Position numbers and translations under genes: made by a program. A stretch of DNA of 64,000 bases from Mauremys mutica (taxonomy: Eukaryota > Chordata > Testudines > Geoemydidae), in the NCBI RefSeq assembly GCF_020497125.1, contig NC_059072.1, positions 52,362,697 through 52,426,696 of the forward strand, written 5' to 3'. A model generated the notes under the pieces. The model did no database searches. It was not told the origin of the DNA and was given only the letters and a program-made list of their open reading frames with translations. Of this stretch, positions 32,350 to 43,879 are shown piece by piece (positions within the stretch are counted from its first letter, which is position 1; each line of letters begins with the position of its first letter).

Positions 32350-33906
32350 GAGCCTACACATAGATAGCATCACAGAGACTTGTGTGATAATACGCATGAC
32401 TGGAATCAGGGGCGGCTCTAGCCATTTCGCCGCCCCAAGCACAGCGGCATGCCGCGGGGGGGGGGCTCTGCCGGTCTCCGGTCCCGCGGCTCCGGTGGAC
32501 CTCCCGCAGACGTGCCTGCGGAGGGTCCGCTGATCCCACGGCTCTGGTGGCCCTCCTGCAGGCGTGCCTGCGGATGCTCCACCAAAGCCACGGGACCAGC
32601 AGACCCTCCGCAGGCACACCTGCGGGAGGTCCACCGGAGCCACCTGCCACCCTCCCGGCGACCGGCAGAGTGTCCCCCGCGGCATGCCGCCCCAAGCACG
32701 CCCTTGTCGTGCTGGGGCCTGGAGCCACCCCTGACTGGAATATTGGTGTAGAAGGGTACAGCTTGCTCGGGAAGGACAGACAGGGGAAAAAGGAAGGAAG
32801 TGTTGCCTTGTATATTAAAAAATGTATACACTTGGACTGAGGTTGAGATGGAAATAGGAGACAGACTTGTTGAAAGTCTCTGGGAAAGGATAAAAGAGGT
32901 AAAAAAACCATGGTCATGGTAGGGGTCTACTACAGACCACCTAACCAGGAAGAAGAGATGAATGAGGCTTTTTAAAAAAACAATTAACAAAATCATCCAA
33001 AGCATAGGACTTCAGGTAATGGGGGACTTCAACTACTCAGACATCTGTTGGGAAAATAGCATGGCACAGATTATCCAACAAGTTCTTCAAATATATTGTA
33101 GAAAATTTTTTATTTCAGAAGGTGGAGGAAGCTATTTTGGGGAGAGGCTGTTCTAGATTTGATTTGGACAAATAGGGAGGAACTGGTTGAGAATTTGAAA
33201 GTGGAAGGCAGCTTGGGTGAAAGTGATCATGAAATGGTAGAGTTGATGATTCTAAGGAATGGTAAGAGAGAGAACAGCAAAATAAAGACAGTGGATTTCA
33301 AGAAAGCAGACTTCAGCAAACTCAGGGAATTGGTAGATAAGATCCCATGGGAAGCAAGTCTAAGGGGAAAAACAATTAAAGACAGTTGGTAGTTTTTCAA
33401 AGAGACAGTATTAAGGGCAAAAGAGGAAACTATTCCATTGTGTAGGAAAGATAGGAAGTATGGCAAGAGACCACCCTGGCTTAACCAGGAGATCTTCAAT
33501 GATCTAAAAATAAAAAAAAGTCCTACAAAAAGTAGAAACTAAGTCAAATTACAAAGGATGAATATAAACAAATAACCCAAGGATGTAGGAACAAAATTTG
33601 GAAGGCCAAGGCACAAAACAAGATCAAACTAGCTAGAGACATAAAGGGTAACAAGAAAACATTCTACAAATACATTAGAAGCAAGAGGAAGACTAAGTAC
33701 AGGGTAGGTCCGTTACTCAATGGGCGGAGGGGGAGGAATAATAACAGAAAATGTGGAAATGGCAGAGGTGCTTAATGATTTCTTTGTTTTAGTTTTCACC
33801 AAGAAGATTGGTGGTGATTGGATGTCTAATATAGTGAATGTCTGTGAAAATTAGGTAGGATGGGAGGCTAAAATAGTAAAAGAAGAAGTTAAAAATTACT
33901 TAGACA
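32350..33906 (+). mobile_element. CR1 LINE fragment (endonuclease to pre-RT), split by a hAT MITE
   Basis: It parallels 56960-58100 of the long CR1. After the MITE it reads 'ggaaggacagacaggggaaa', then 'ggtctactacagaccaccta' and 'atgggggacttcaactactc' (the GDFN endonuclease box). The frame 33159-33392 holds [23 protein letters not shown] (the SDH box) and [19 protein letters not shown]. Later parts are broken. It ends at the Penelope fragment that starts near 33911. Confidence 0.85.
32399..32741. mobile_element. hAT-type GC-rich MITE with perfect 8-bp TSD, inside CR1
   Basis: The 327-bp element (32407-32733) starts CAGGGGCGGCTCTAG and ends CTGGAGCCACCCCTG, an inverted repeat matching at 13 of 15 positions. 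It is flanked by the perfect 8-bp duplication ACTGGAAT (32399-32406 and 32734-32741). The CR1 sequence runs on across it. Overlapping ORFs on both strands are by-products of its GC-rich palindromic interior. Confidence 0.95.
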
Positions 33907-33910
33907 AGTT

Positions 33911-34225
33911 AAGTATCAGAGGGGTAGCCGTGTTAGTCTGGATCTGTAAAAGCAGCAAAGAGTCCTGTGGCACCTTATAGACTAACAGACGTATTGGAGC
34001 ATGAGCTTTTGTGGGTGAATACCCACTTTGTCGGATGCATGTAGTGGAAATTTCCAGAGGCAGATATAAATATGCAAGCAAGAATCAGGCTAGAGATAAC
34101 GAGATTAGTTCAATCAGGGAGGAGGAGGCCCTCTTCTAGCAGTTGAGGTGTGAACACCAAGGGAGGAGAAAGTGCTTTTGTAGTTTGCTAGCCATTCACA
34201 GTCTTTGTTTAGGAAGATAGTTTTC
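33911..34225 (-). mobile_element. Penelope-like element 3' end, reverse orientation
   Basis: The left edge 'gtatcagaggggtagccgtg', then 'caaagagtcctgtggcacct' and 'tatagactaacagacgtatt', is the reverse complement of a Penelope-like 3' end. The right edge 'tagccattcacagtctttgt' is the antisense of the end of the GIY-YIG domain (compare 56236-56260). It includes a stem-loop of hammerhead-like layout at 34001-34034. The element is truncated after about 34225. Confidence 0.8.
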
Positions 34226-35689
34226 CTGAGCAGCAACAACAGAAGCAGGCACTGAAGTTATTCACGGGGGATCTGCGCTGATGGGCCCGGCTGGCATATC
34301 GGGGCCAGGGCACCACTCCACCCTCAGGCGCCCAGCTCCATGGTGCCCACAAAGCTCTACCTGCATTATTGTCTTCTATATTTCTGCACATGCCTGTGTG
34401 TGTGTGTGTCTGAGGGCATATCCCATGGTACTTTCTGTTGAGATCCTCTATGATTATTTTCCTAGTCAATTGTGTGTTCTTTGGGGAGAATTGTGTGAAG
34501 GAATGGGAGATCTATGAGCAATTGAATGATTTAGCCAGCAATCTCACTGCAAAGTAGGTGGGTTCCAAACCGAGTTAAACTGGAGTCCAGGTTCTAACCC
34601 ACGTCCTAACTGAGTAAACTAACTCAGCCTTAAAACACCTTCAAATCCAGGTGCAGGGTTGAGCTAAACCCCAGGTAAGAGCCTGGGTTAACTGCAGTGA
34701 AGACATACCCCCCAGTCATATTTTCAACATGACACTACTATTCCTCTAATGTGCCTACTTTCTAAAACCTAATCCAGTTGGACTGGGATCTGACCTCAGT
34801 ATATTTTTATTTACCGTAGATTTTAAATATGTAAACTGCAAATGAGTAGATTAGGACAACTGTAAAGACTAACATCTTTAACATTGTAAACACCAGTGAT
34901 TGTCCAAGTAAACAGTGCTGTGATGCAAGTTCATAGGGGAACCTGTCTGAAATGCACTTTCTTGTCTTCCTTCCTTCCTGTTCCTTCTTCTTTCAACTGC
35001 ATCCATCTGTGGATTAGAAAACACAATAAAGATTTTTAGAAAGAGATGATTCAAAACGATTGAATATGCTAAATTTAATTATTTGGATTTTCATTTCAAA
35101 GGAAAGTCATCAACTCTTTGGGCCATATGATGGAGAGAAGACTTAACTGTTAATCCTCTCTGGCCAGATTTGTGTTGATTTAGTATCTTACTTGACAAGT
35201 GAGAAGTTTCACAGCATGAATAAAGGTGACAGAATCTGGCCATGTATAATTTGCTTAGTAAATTGACTCAAAATATTTACTCCTGTAATGATAAAATCTA
35301 AAACCTGATAGAGACAGAGGAGCAATTCATGCTCTCTGGTAAAGGAAATATTCTAGCCCAGAGGTTTTCAGACTGTGAGGATGACCTTCCTAGGGATGCT
35401 TGACCTCTTCAAGGAAGGTTCAAGCAACCTCAGGGAAAACTGAGGGAAAGTACTACTGTTGTTGTTACTGCTTATGTCTTAGCAAAAGTACAACCCCATG
35501 TTTGCTAAGACAAAAGTGTAATTGATCTTGATTATGGTTTTGCCATATATATCTTCTTTAATTGGAAGAACTGCAGAGCCATTTAGAAGCTATATACTGG
35601 TGTAAAGATCACTTCATCAGCCCTGAAATGCAGCTGTTTGTACGGTAAAGGTGGCAATTCTTTAACAGCACACAGCAGCACTGCACAAT
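34226..35689. other. Intronic sequence, short TG microsatellite
   Basis: A (TG)n run lies at 34393-34410. The segment 34560-34715 ends 'aactgcagtgaagacatacc', which may be a decayed DNA-transposon end. Otherwise nothing is supported. Confidence 0.45.
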
Positions 35690-35766
35690 CATAGAATCTC
35701 AGGGTTGGAAGGGACCTCAGGAGGTCATCTAGTCCAACCCCCTGCTCAAAGCAGGACCAAACCCAA
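35690..35766 (-). mobile_element. CR1 3' end, reverse orientation
   Basis: The sequence 'aatcatagaatctcagggtt', 'ggaagggacctcaggaggtc' and 'atctagtccaaccccctgct' is the reverse complement of the CR1 3' end at 59620-59690. Only about 77 bases are present, a severely 5'-truncated copy. Confidence 0.9.
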
Positions 35767-36135
35767 CTATAGTGAAGTGCACTGAGTTCAGATGGAATTG
35801 CGAAGGGAATGTATGCAGGCAGAATGTAATCTCTCCAAATGGAATTTTGCCAGACATTTGAAGTGGATGGTGCCCCAAAGTAGATGAGGAGGGATTGGGA
35901 TCATCTGGTCCCCCATACTATATAGTAAGGAATAATATGTTACTACAAATGGGTATTGCAGCAGATACACAGTCTTTCTGCTCCTGGTGCTTCTTCTGGA
36001 TTTGTGCTCATCTATGCTACTCCCAATTTACGACTGTGCCTACAGAGCACAATTGAACCACTAGGAAAAAGTGTGTCTCCTACACTTCTTTCTGCAGCTC
36101 CTAGAACTGAAGTTAGAAGGTGGTTCCAGAAATTA
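35767..36135. other. Intronic sequence, nothing recognised
   Basis: No supported feature between the CR1 tail and the next MITE. Confidence 0.5.
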
Positions 36136-36716
36136 GTTCACTGCAGGGCCAGTGCAAGGAAGTTTCGCACCCTAGGCGATACTTCCACCTTGCGCCACCC
36201 CCCCACCCAGTAACCCTGCACCCCCGCGGCAGCTAACCCAGCCCCCACCCGTGGAGCCCGCCACCCACCTTTGCCCGGGGAACCCCCCCCGCAGCAGCTA
36301 CCCCCCCTCTGCAGCTAACCCTGCTCGGGGAGATACTCCCCTCTGCGGCAGCTAACCCCGCCTGGGGAGACTCCCTCCCCCTGCGGCAGTTAACCCCGCC
36401 TGGGGAGCCCGCCCCAGCTCACCTCTGCTCCGCCTCCTCCGCTGAGTATCCTGGTGCCACTCTAATTCTCTTCCCCTCCCAGGCTTGCGGCGCCGATTGG
36501 AGGAGAATTAGAGCGGGGGCTGTGTGCTTAGCGGAGGAGGTGGAGTGGAGGTGAGCTGGGGCGGGGAGCGGTTCCCCTGTGCACCCCCGTCTCCTCGCGC
36601 CAGCTCATCTACACTCCACCTCCTCACCTGAGTGGGCTTTTAGGCGCCCCTAACCACTAGGCACCCTAGGCGGCTGCCTAGTTTGCCTAAATGGTTGCAC
36701 TGGCCCTGGTTCACTG
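36136..36716. mobile_element. hAT-type GC-rich MITE with perfect 14-bp TIRs and 8-bp TSD
   Basis: The 565-bp element (36144-36708) begins CAGGGCCAGTGCAA and ends TTGCACTGGCCCTG, a perfect 14-bp inverted repeat. The 8-bp duplication GTTCACTG flanks it exactly (36136-36143 and 36709-36716). The interior contains a tandem C-rich module ('gcggcagctaaccc' types at 36225-36400) and inner inverted repeats. It has no coding capacity. Confidence 0.95.
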
Positions 36717-37174
36717 TAACATCAAGTAGTGTCTCTGATATACTATAAAAGAAATTTTGAACAGAATGCATAAATATACTGCCAGTGATTTCCCATTATG
36801 TTTATATTGGCCCTTGAATGAAGATACAAAAGCAAAATTCTCTATCAGAAAAAGAATTTTGTGTATGGAGGGTGAGTTGACAATAGAGACTGTGGTATGT
36901 GTGCACAGCCTGAAATTATTGTAAAAGTCTATGATAGATAAAGTGTACAGTACATTATGCATTATGACTGTGAAGCTAAATATGCCTGGAAGGATACATA
37001 TGCTTGTCCCTGTTTGGAAAATATTACATGAGAGATTCAAAGTGGGATTGAGAGTTGTCTATTAAGAGTGACAAGTCATTGCAGGAGATGCTAGAGGGGA
37101 TCCCTTGATGGGAAGGTTCTGTGGCCTCATTGTCCATTAAAATTATCATGGCTAACTAAACTTGCAGTACAGAG
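36717..37174. other. Intronic sequence, nothing recognised
   Basis: No supported feature. The minus-strand ORF 36711-37040 has no motif. Confidence 0.5.
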
Positions 37175-38154
37175 AATAGAGCAGATGTTTTCAAGTTAAG
37201 TCCAAAGCGATTGAAGTTACAAAGGGCTCTCACAAAATCGGGTGACTGGGAAACAAAATGGCAGATGAAATTCAAGGTTGATAAATGCGAAGTAATGCAC
37301 ACTGGAAAACATGATCCCAGCTATATATACAAAATGATTGGATTTAAATTAGCTGTTACCACTCAAGAAGGAGATCTTGGAGTCATTATGGATAGTTCTC
37401 TGAAAACATCCACTCAATGTGTCGAAAATCTAACAGAATGTTAGGAACCATTAGGAAAGAGATAAATAATAAGACAAAAATATCATAATGCCACTATATA
37501 AATCTATGGCATGGCTATACCTTGAATATTACATGCAGTTCTGCTCGCCCCATCTCAAAAATGATATATTAGAATAGGAAAAGGTACAGAAAAGGGCAAC
37601 AAAAATGATTAAAGGTATGGAACAGATTCCATATGAGGAGGGATTAGAAGGTTTGAGACTTTTTAGCTGGGAAAAGAGGTAACTAAAAAAAATATGATAG
37701 AGGTATATAAAATTATGAATTATGGAGAAAGTGAATAAGGAAGTGTTGTTTACTCCTTCACATAACACTAAAACTAGGAGTCACCTAATGAAATTAATAG
37801 GCAGCAGGTTTAAAACAACCACAATGCACAATCAACCTGTAGAACTCCTTGCCAGCTGGTGTTGTGAAGGCCAAAACTATAACGGTGTTCAAAAAAGTTA
37901 GATGAGGTCATGGAGGATAGGTCCATCAGTTGCTATTAGCCAACATGGTCAAGGATGCAATCCCTTGCTCTGGGTCTCCCTAGCCTCTGACTGCAAGAAG
38001 CTGGAAGTGGATGACAGGGAATGGCTCACTTGATGATTGCCCTATTCTGTTCATTCCCTCTGAAGCACTTGTAATTGACCACTTTTGGAAGACAGGATAC
38101 TGGGCTAGATGCACCATTGGTCTGACCCAGTATGGCCATTATGTTCTTAAACAC
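37175..38154 (+). mobile_element. CR1 LINE, 3' part
   Basis: The frame 37211-37444 matches the late CR1 reverse transcriptase (W..KWQMKFKVDKCEVMHTGK, then GDLGVIMDSSLKTSTQC). The 3' end reads 'gacaggatactgggctagat', then 'ggtctgacccagtatggcc' and 'attatgttcttaa'. It shares its distinctive text with 1-819 ('gatcttggagtcat.(g/a)tgga'), so the two are the same subfamily. Multiple stops and frameshifts are present. Confidence 0.9.
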
Positions 38155-38822
38155 AGCAGCCTGGTGAATGTCTAGGAGGGGGAGCTTTACCTGAGCTGTG
38201 ACAATGTAAATCAGGATTCTGTTAAATCACTGGATCTCCATTGGTGTAAAACCAGTGTAAGGTAGACCTTGTATCTGTAATTAAATAGTTTGACCAGATC
38301 TACCTCCAAATTTGGAAGATACCTGTAACCTATGTATACCACACAGTTCTGTATCAGTTTTCTTTGCTTATCTATATTTCTCAGTACTCAAAATATAGTT
38401 TGAAATGCTCTTTAATTTGATAAATCGTTCTCCAGGATCTACAACATTATATCCCCTTCTACATGGCTCCTAAAGTGATCCTGTTTCAGTAGAAATAGAA
38501 CTTTTCTATGGCTTCACGCTATGGTATTTTGACCATGCTGATGTTCCTAGCAAGATATACTTGCACTTAATTTAGAAACTCATTGAACCTACATTTTGGG
38601 GATTATTTTCCTTTTCTGGGCATGGAGAGTATCTATAGCTCCATCACTACTAACTCAAATGCAGTTCTCAGTTTTGGTGATTGCAGCCCTATAAAGAATT
38701 ATTTTTGACCAGATTTTATTTTCAGATAGGAGAAATGTTACCATGTTGTGGGTTTCTCAGTCTTAAGGCAGACATTGAGTCCATTTAATCTCAATGCCTT
38801 GTGCAAATCACTAGTAGTCATG
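38155..38822. other. Intronic sequence, possible palindromic repeat piece
   Basis: A short segment near 38195-38270 ('gtaaatcaggattctg' ... 'ggtgtaaaaccagtgtaagg') resembles the palindromic family seen at 4410-4668. Nothing else is supported. Confidence 0.4.
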
Positions 38823-39845
38823 TAGAGTGGCCATCTTTGTTGGACAAAAATAAGGAAAAAAACCACATGAAAAATAAGGGATGACACTTTATTTTAAGGG
38901 ACATTTTAAGGAAATACCATTTTCCATAGCATACCATCTATATTTTTTTCTTGTGTGTGCTTTTCTACTATCCTCAAGTATACATTGCTATCATCATAAG
39001 CTTCAATTTAATGTTTAAAATAGTACTTATACTGAAATGTATTAAAACTCATAATATCTTTGATTTTTTAAAAAAACCAATTCGTGAAACTCCTTACATC
39101 TACAATTTGAAATTAACTTTAATTTCAAGCTCAGCCTTAACAGAATCAATATTTAGCAGGTTTCTGCAATCTCTCCAGGTATGTTTACACACAAAAAATA
39201 TTTGTTTCCTCAGCTGCATTTGAGGTAAGAATGGACAGTGTAAATTCCTCAAGTTTTAAGAAATTAGGAGAAGGAGCTGGCTATCATGTTTCAAAGCCCA
39301 CTCCTTCTCCTGCACACAGTATTCACTGAGCCTTCTTTGGGATAAATCATACTAGTGCCCATATGTGGCAAGCATGTACTGTTTATTTAGCCACTAAAGA
39401 ACCATTCCCTTTCCAGAAGTTTTCTTATTTCTTCTTAGCATTTCCTTATCTATGTTACAAGTACAAAAGCAGAGGACTGTAGTGGAGAAATTTTTGAATA
39501 AGTAATATGTTTTAACAAAATCTCAAATAAGAAGCCACATCCATGATTTTTGTTTCAGGTGTGCAATTCAAAGCAGTCTTAGGACAATGCGAAAGGAAAA
39601 TCTTTTTTTAAAGCTTTGTGGTTAGTTTTTGTTAAAAGATTGGTTTCTTCAGACTGAATTCTACACTGCATTGCTTAGTGATGCTCTGCAAAGATTTGAT
39701 TCAGCCTTCACTTACTTATGTGACTTACAATGAAATAAGGGAGTCTAGGGATAGCCCTTAAAATAAGGGACAGGTGGTCACCCTAAGAGACAAATCAGTA
39801 AAATAAAAAGCAGTTCCTTGAAGTAAGGGCTGGGTGGTCACCCTA
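38823..39845. mobile_element. Probable non-autonomous DNA element, TAGGGTGACCA-type ends
   Basis: The left end TAGAGTGGCCA and the right end TGGTCACCCTA form an imperfect inverted repeat like that of the MITE at 2101-2202. Both ends carry repeated ATAAGGGA motifs, and the right terminus is duplicated (39770-39784 and 39831-39845). GTCATG lies on both sides but not in exact register. The ~0.8-kb interior has no motif-bearing frame. Confidence 0.55.
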
Positions 39846-41534
39846 TGTCATGTTGTCAGAAATGTATATTTAATGACAGTGGGTTAAAAGCAAAACATTA
39901 GTGAAATATGTGGTCCACTGTTAATATAGAATTAGCAATGTTAATAGTTGTATAAATTGTGTTTCTTTTAAAGGAATGAGAAAAAATGTTCCCAAATATG
40001 AACAAATTGGCTTAATGTAGGGAGAATTGGTGGTAATACAATACTTTCATTCAACTTTTTTTTCTGAGCAAGAATATTGATGCAAACAGTCTTGCAAAGT
40101 TCTTTCTGTAATGGTTTGTGTGATTTAAAATTATGATATATAGTGGTTGCCCTCAATGTTTTTTCCATTCTGAAAGGTTCTATTGGGAGAAAATTGCTGG
40201 AACCTCTTCTGTACATCACAGAGATGTTGTGAGGATAAATGCATTAATCTTTGTTGTGAGGCACTCTCACACTATGATTGTAGGAGCCATTTAAGATAGA
40301 GCAGGTAACATTCCTGAAAATGACAGAAGAAACTTAATATGTTTGACTGTGATACTAGATGATAAAAAAAATTGCTATTAAGTGTGAGCAAGTTTGGAAG
40401 AAAAGAGGGAAGGAAGAATTTGACTGATCCTTCATGCTTGCTGACAGAATTTCCAGTTTGAGGAGCCATGACCAAACCATTTGGAAAGCTGTATAAACCA
40501 CAGTAGTTCAGAGATGAATTCATTCACTCCTGATAAAAGGTTTAAGGTTTTACATGTATAGTATTTTCTAGGAAACAGCAGGAACAGGTTTAAGTTTGAA
40601 AAACTGAAAGATTTTGTAAGCAATGTTGCTTCTTGTAAAATCCATCTGAAGTGCTGTTGATGTTACTGTGTTCATGTATATCCAAACATACCAGATGGGC
40701 TGTGTTCAGTGTATTGATGCTTTATGCCCAGATTACTGAGGTTTCACAGGCCTGTTTTTAGTTAAGTGTTAATTACTTTATAAGATTATGTTCTTTCTTG
40801 TTTATAAAGTATCACATACAACTATGTTGCAGTACAGATAAGTAACAATGAAAAATAAACATTCCTCTGACATACAAAGATACTTATTTTATGTGTTGTG
40901 AAAAAACAGCTTTTTGTGTTGGAAAAGGTTATTAAACTGATCATACTGTTCAATTAATTCATTGCCCAGGGGACTCCAAGGAAAAAATGTCACAGCCAGT
41001 GCTTAATTGGTAATGAAAGTGGTGCCAAGGCTCAAGCAATGATTTAATTTTAAATTTTAAACTTGTTATGACATTGAATGTGTGGCAGTTACTGTAATTA
41101 ACAACACGTTCAGTCATAAAAAAGTTTATTTGAAAGAGTAGCTTACTGTACATATTAGTATTTAGATGTTCACAACCACATATTTTACCAGAGATATAAC
41201 CAAGGTGGGGCGAGCAGGACAGCCACAGGGTGCAAAGCCGGTGGGGAGAGGACATGCAGCTGTCCCCCAGCGTTTGAAACAAGACAATCACTATGCTCTG
41301 GAATGAATTCGCACAGGAAAATGAAAAAAGACAAAAGCACCCTATATCCTCTGGGTGAACATTTTTTTCACAAAGAGATCGCTCCATATCTGACCTCTTA
41401 TCCTCATCTTCAAAGAAAACCTGCACAATACCTTCAAAAGACGAGTCTGGGAATTAGTCATAACTTTGCTAGGCACTGAATATCATGGACTTAATAAAGA
41501 CACTAGTTTTATGGCTCATCACAACAATCTGTAA
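39846..41534. other. AT-rich intronic sequence, nothing recognised
   Basis: No supported exon, RNA gene or repeat. The minus-strand ORFs at 40272-40623 and 40959-41426 show no recognisable domain. Confidence 0.5.
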
Positions 41535-41778
41535 CTTATTAACCCTCCTTTGTCCTACAGCTGTAGAAGTGTTAGCTGTCCACTTCACCTTGAATGGTCT
41601 GTTGCGACATGTGCTAATTCCTTATGCTAAACAATCTGTTCCACCTTGTATTTAGCTCTTACACACTGAATATCTTTCCCAGTCTTGAAGAAGAGCTCTG
41701 TGTATGCTTGAAAGCTTGTTTCTTTCACCAACTGAGTTTGGTCCAATAAAAGATGTTACCTCACCCGCCTTGTGTTGC
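41535..41778 (+). mobile_element. Penelope-related 3' unit, forward orientation
   Basis: The right part reads 'cttgaagaagagctctgtgt', 'atgcttgaaagcttgtttct', then 'ttggtccaataaaagatgtt' and 'acctcacc'. I recognise this as a widespread vertebrate 3' unit. It shares the layout GAAGAA / short stem / GAAAGCTT with the Penelope ends at 33911-34225 and 55932-56913, and assignment to Penelope-like elements rests on that likeness. It has no coding frame. Confidence 0.5.
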
Positions 41779-43879
41779 TAACATTGTTTATAGCTATTTT
41801 TGTTCATTTGGCCTCAGGACTTTCAGTGCTTACAAATTAACCTTTGTCAGAGATTTCAAATAAATGTAATTTTCAGTGAGGGGATCATCTCATTCAGTCA
41901 TGCCAAAAATTCTCACTGTCCAATCAGGGAAACAGCAAGAGGTTTAAAACTCTGACGACCCTTGAGAGCTACCAATGAGTGCTGTGTTCAATCATAAAAC
42001 TGGGAATCTTATTTTATCGAGGTTCTTGTGGGATTAAACTTGTTCATATTGTGGACCACATTTTAGAAGTGTACTCCTCCCCTCCCATTTATGGTCACGT
42101 ACCACTCTGTGACAACAGCACTTCCTTACCTTCCTTACTAGTGTCTTTATTACCTGGAAGTATTTAATGTATGTTTAGCTGCCTTTTAATGCAATTTAGC
42201 ATTTGGACTCCTAGAAGAGAACCTCTCTACAGATCACTAACATATACTCTCTACAACTGTTTGATAACCACAGGTATATAGCATTTATTTCTGAGCTTGG
42301 CACATTGCAGGATTTTGAAATATAAAATTGCATTGCTCTAATTACTAACTTTCTTTCTTCCTTCATCCACTTCAGTTCCAATGTGATTTTAGTGAGCATT
42401 GTCTTGAAAACCACTAGTAGTAGCACTATGTATGAGAACTGTAGCTTTATACCCTCTGGAAGCAGGAGAGCCACCTTACACGTGGTATGGAGCAGGAGCT
42501 GGTTATCCTTGTGGGTTTGTGAGATATCAGCTGCTGAAGTCCCATCAGATTGAAATGAGGGGGAGGGGGAGAACCAAGATGATATAAAAATTATGTGATT
42601 TTAAGGTTTAATATTCCTCAACCTACTGGGCTAGAATCCCTGCGGAGGCTACTACAAATATGCTAAGGCCAGTACTGCTGCTGGACTAGTAATTAGAAAG
42701 AGAAAAAAAAGACATTTTGCTATCACGTGTCATGACAGATAATATAAATTGGTGGAAGTGGCATGCCCAGTTATATTAATAGTGAAAATCTGTTTGTTCA
42801 TGACAATCAAAACAAAAAAAGGGATCCTTCAAATTCATATAACGGTAAAAGTGATTTATCTAGTATTTCCTTAAGGAGACACTCCATTGCATTTCTTAAT
42901 AGTAGAGTAAATGATCCCTATAATCATTGCTTTCCACCCTTTGGAGTAGAGTATGCTAAGTGGTACTTCCGCCATATTGCACCTTTTTGGAATTTATTAA
43001 ACACTTTTAATGTATGGATTCCAGACATGTTCTTTGTAGAATATAGCTTTTTGATTGGCATGTAGCCAAGTCAAAAAGTTGAAGAGCTATAGGTTTCCAC
43101 AATGTTGCTAGCACACTCAGGTTCCACTGTAGTTAAGCTAGTTGAAAATTTTGAAGTAGGACTGAAAGCTCACCACATACAATGCTAGCAGTTTAGAGCA
43201 TTCAGTTTTGTGTTGTGCCAGGGAAGATTGATATATTTTGTTTTAATACCAAGGGTTAGTTATATAGCTTAAAACTTCAGATAACTGCATTTTTCTAAGA
43301 TTGGGATTTGTATAATTTAGGTGCCAAAATGATAGACTGCTGGTCTGCTCTATAGCAGATTTGAAACTAGTATCTAACATTGATTTTTGGTCATGTACAT
43401 GCTATATCTAATATAAGACAGGAAGCATAAGATAAAAACAAGGTGTAGTATACTGAAAGAAGAGTAGAATCAGAAAAAGTAACTGTCTACAAAATTTCCT
43501 AAAACTCTTTCTTGGAAAGTTTGACCTATATGGCTTGGATTTCTGTGATAGCTAACTTCAAATCTCACTGACAGGCATCTTTGTGGAACAGTTTTTACAT
43601 GATGAAGAACTGTTTTTCACAATTTGCTAGGTTGATGCAGTTCAGAATCTTGTTCCAAACTCTCTGGTTGATTTTATCTGCCTTTTGGATTTTAACTGAC
43701 AAAAAAGTAGTGTTCAGTGTAACCTTTTGGCCAACAACACAGATTTTTTTTTTCTTGGCATTTGAAAATGCCTCTTGTTCTCACCAAGAGATGATAGCTG
43801 CAGAGGCTATGAATGCAGAAGGATTTAGGTCTTTGGGAATTCAGTAGGAGGAGTATCAGTATGAGCAGGATGGATTTAG
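41779..43879. other. AT-rich intronic sequence, nothing recognised
   Basis: About 2.1 kb without a supported feature. The ORF at 42763-43065 has no conserved domain. Confidence 0.5.

Noticed and set aside
32332..33005. Minus-strand ORFs of 117-195 codons
   Set aside because: They run across a hAT MITE into antisense CR1 and show no motif.
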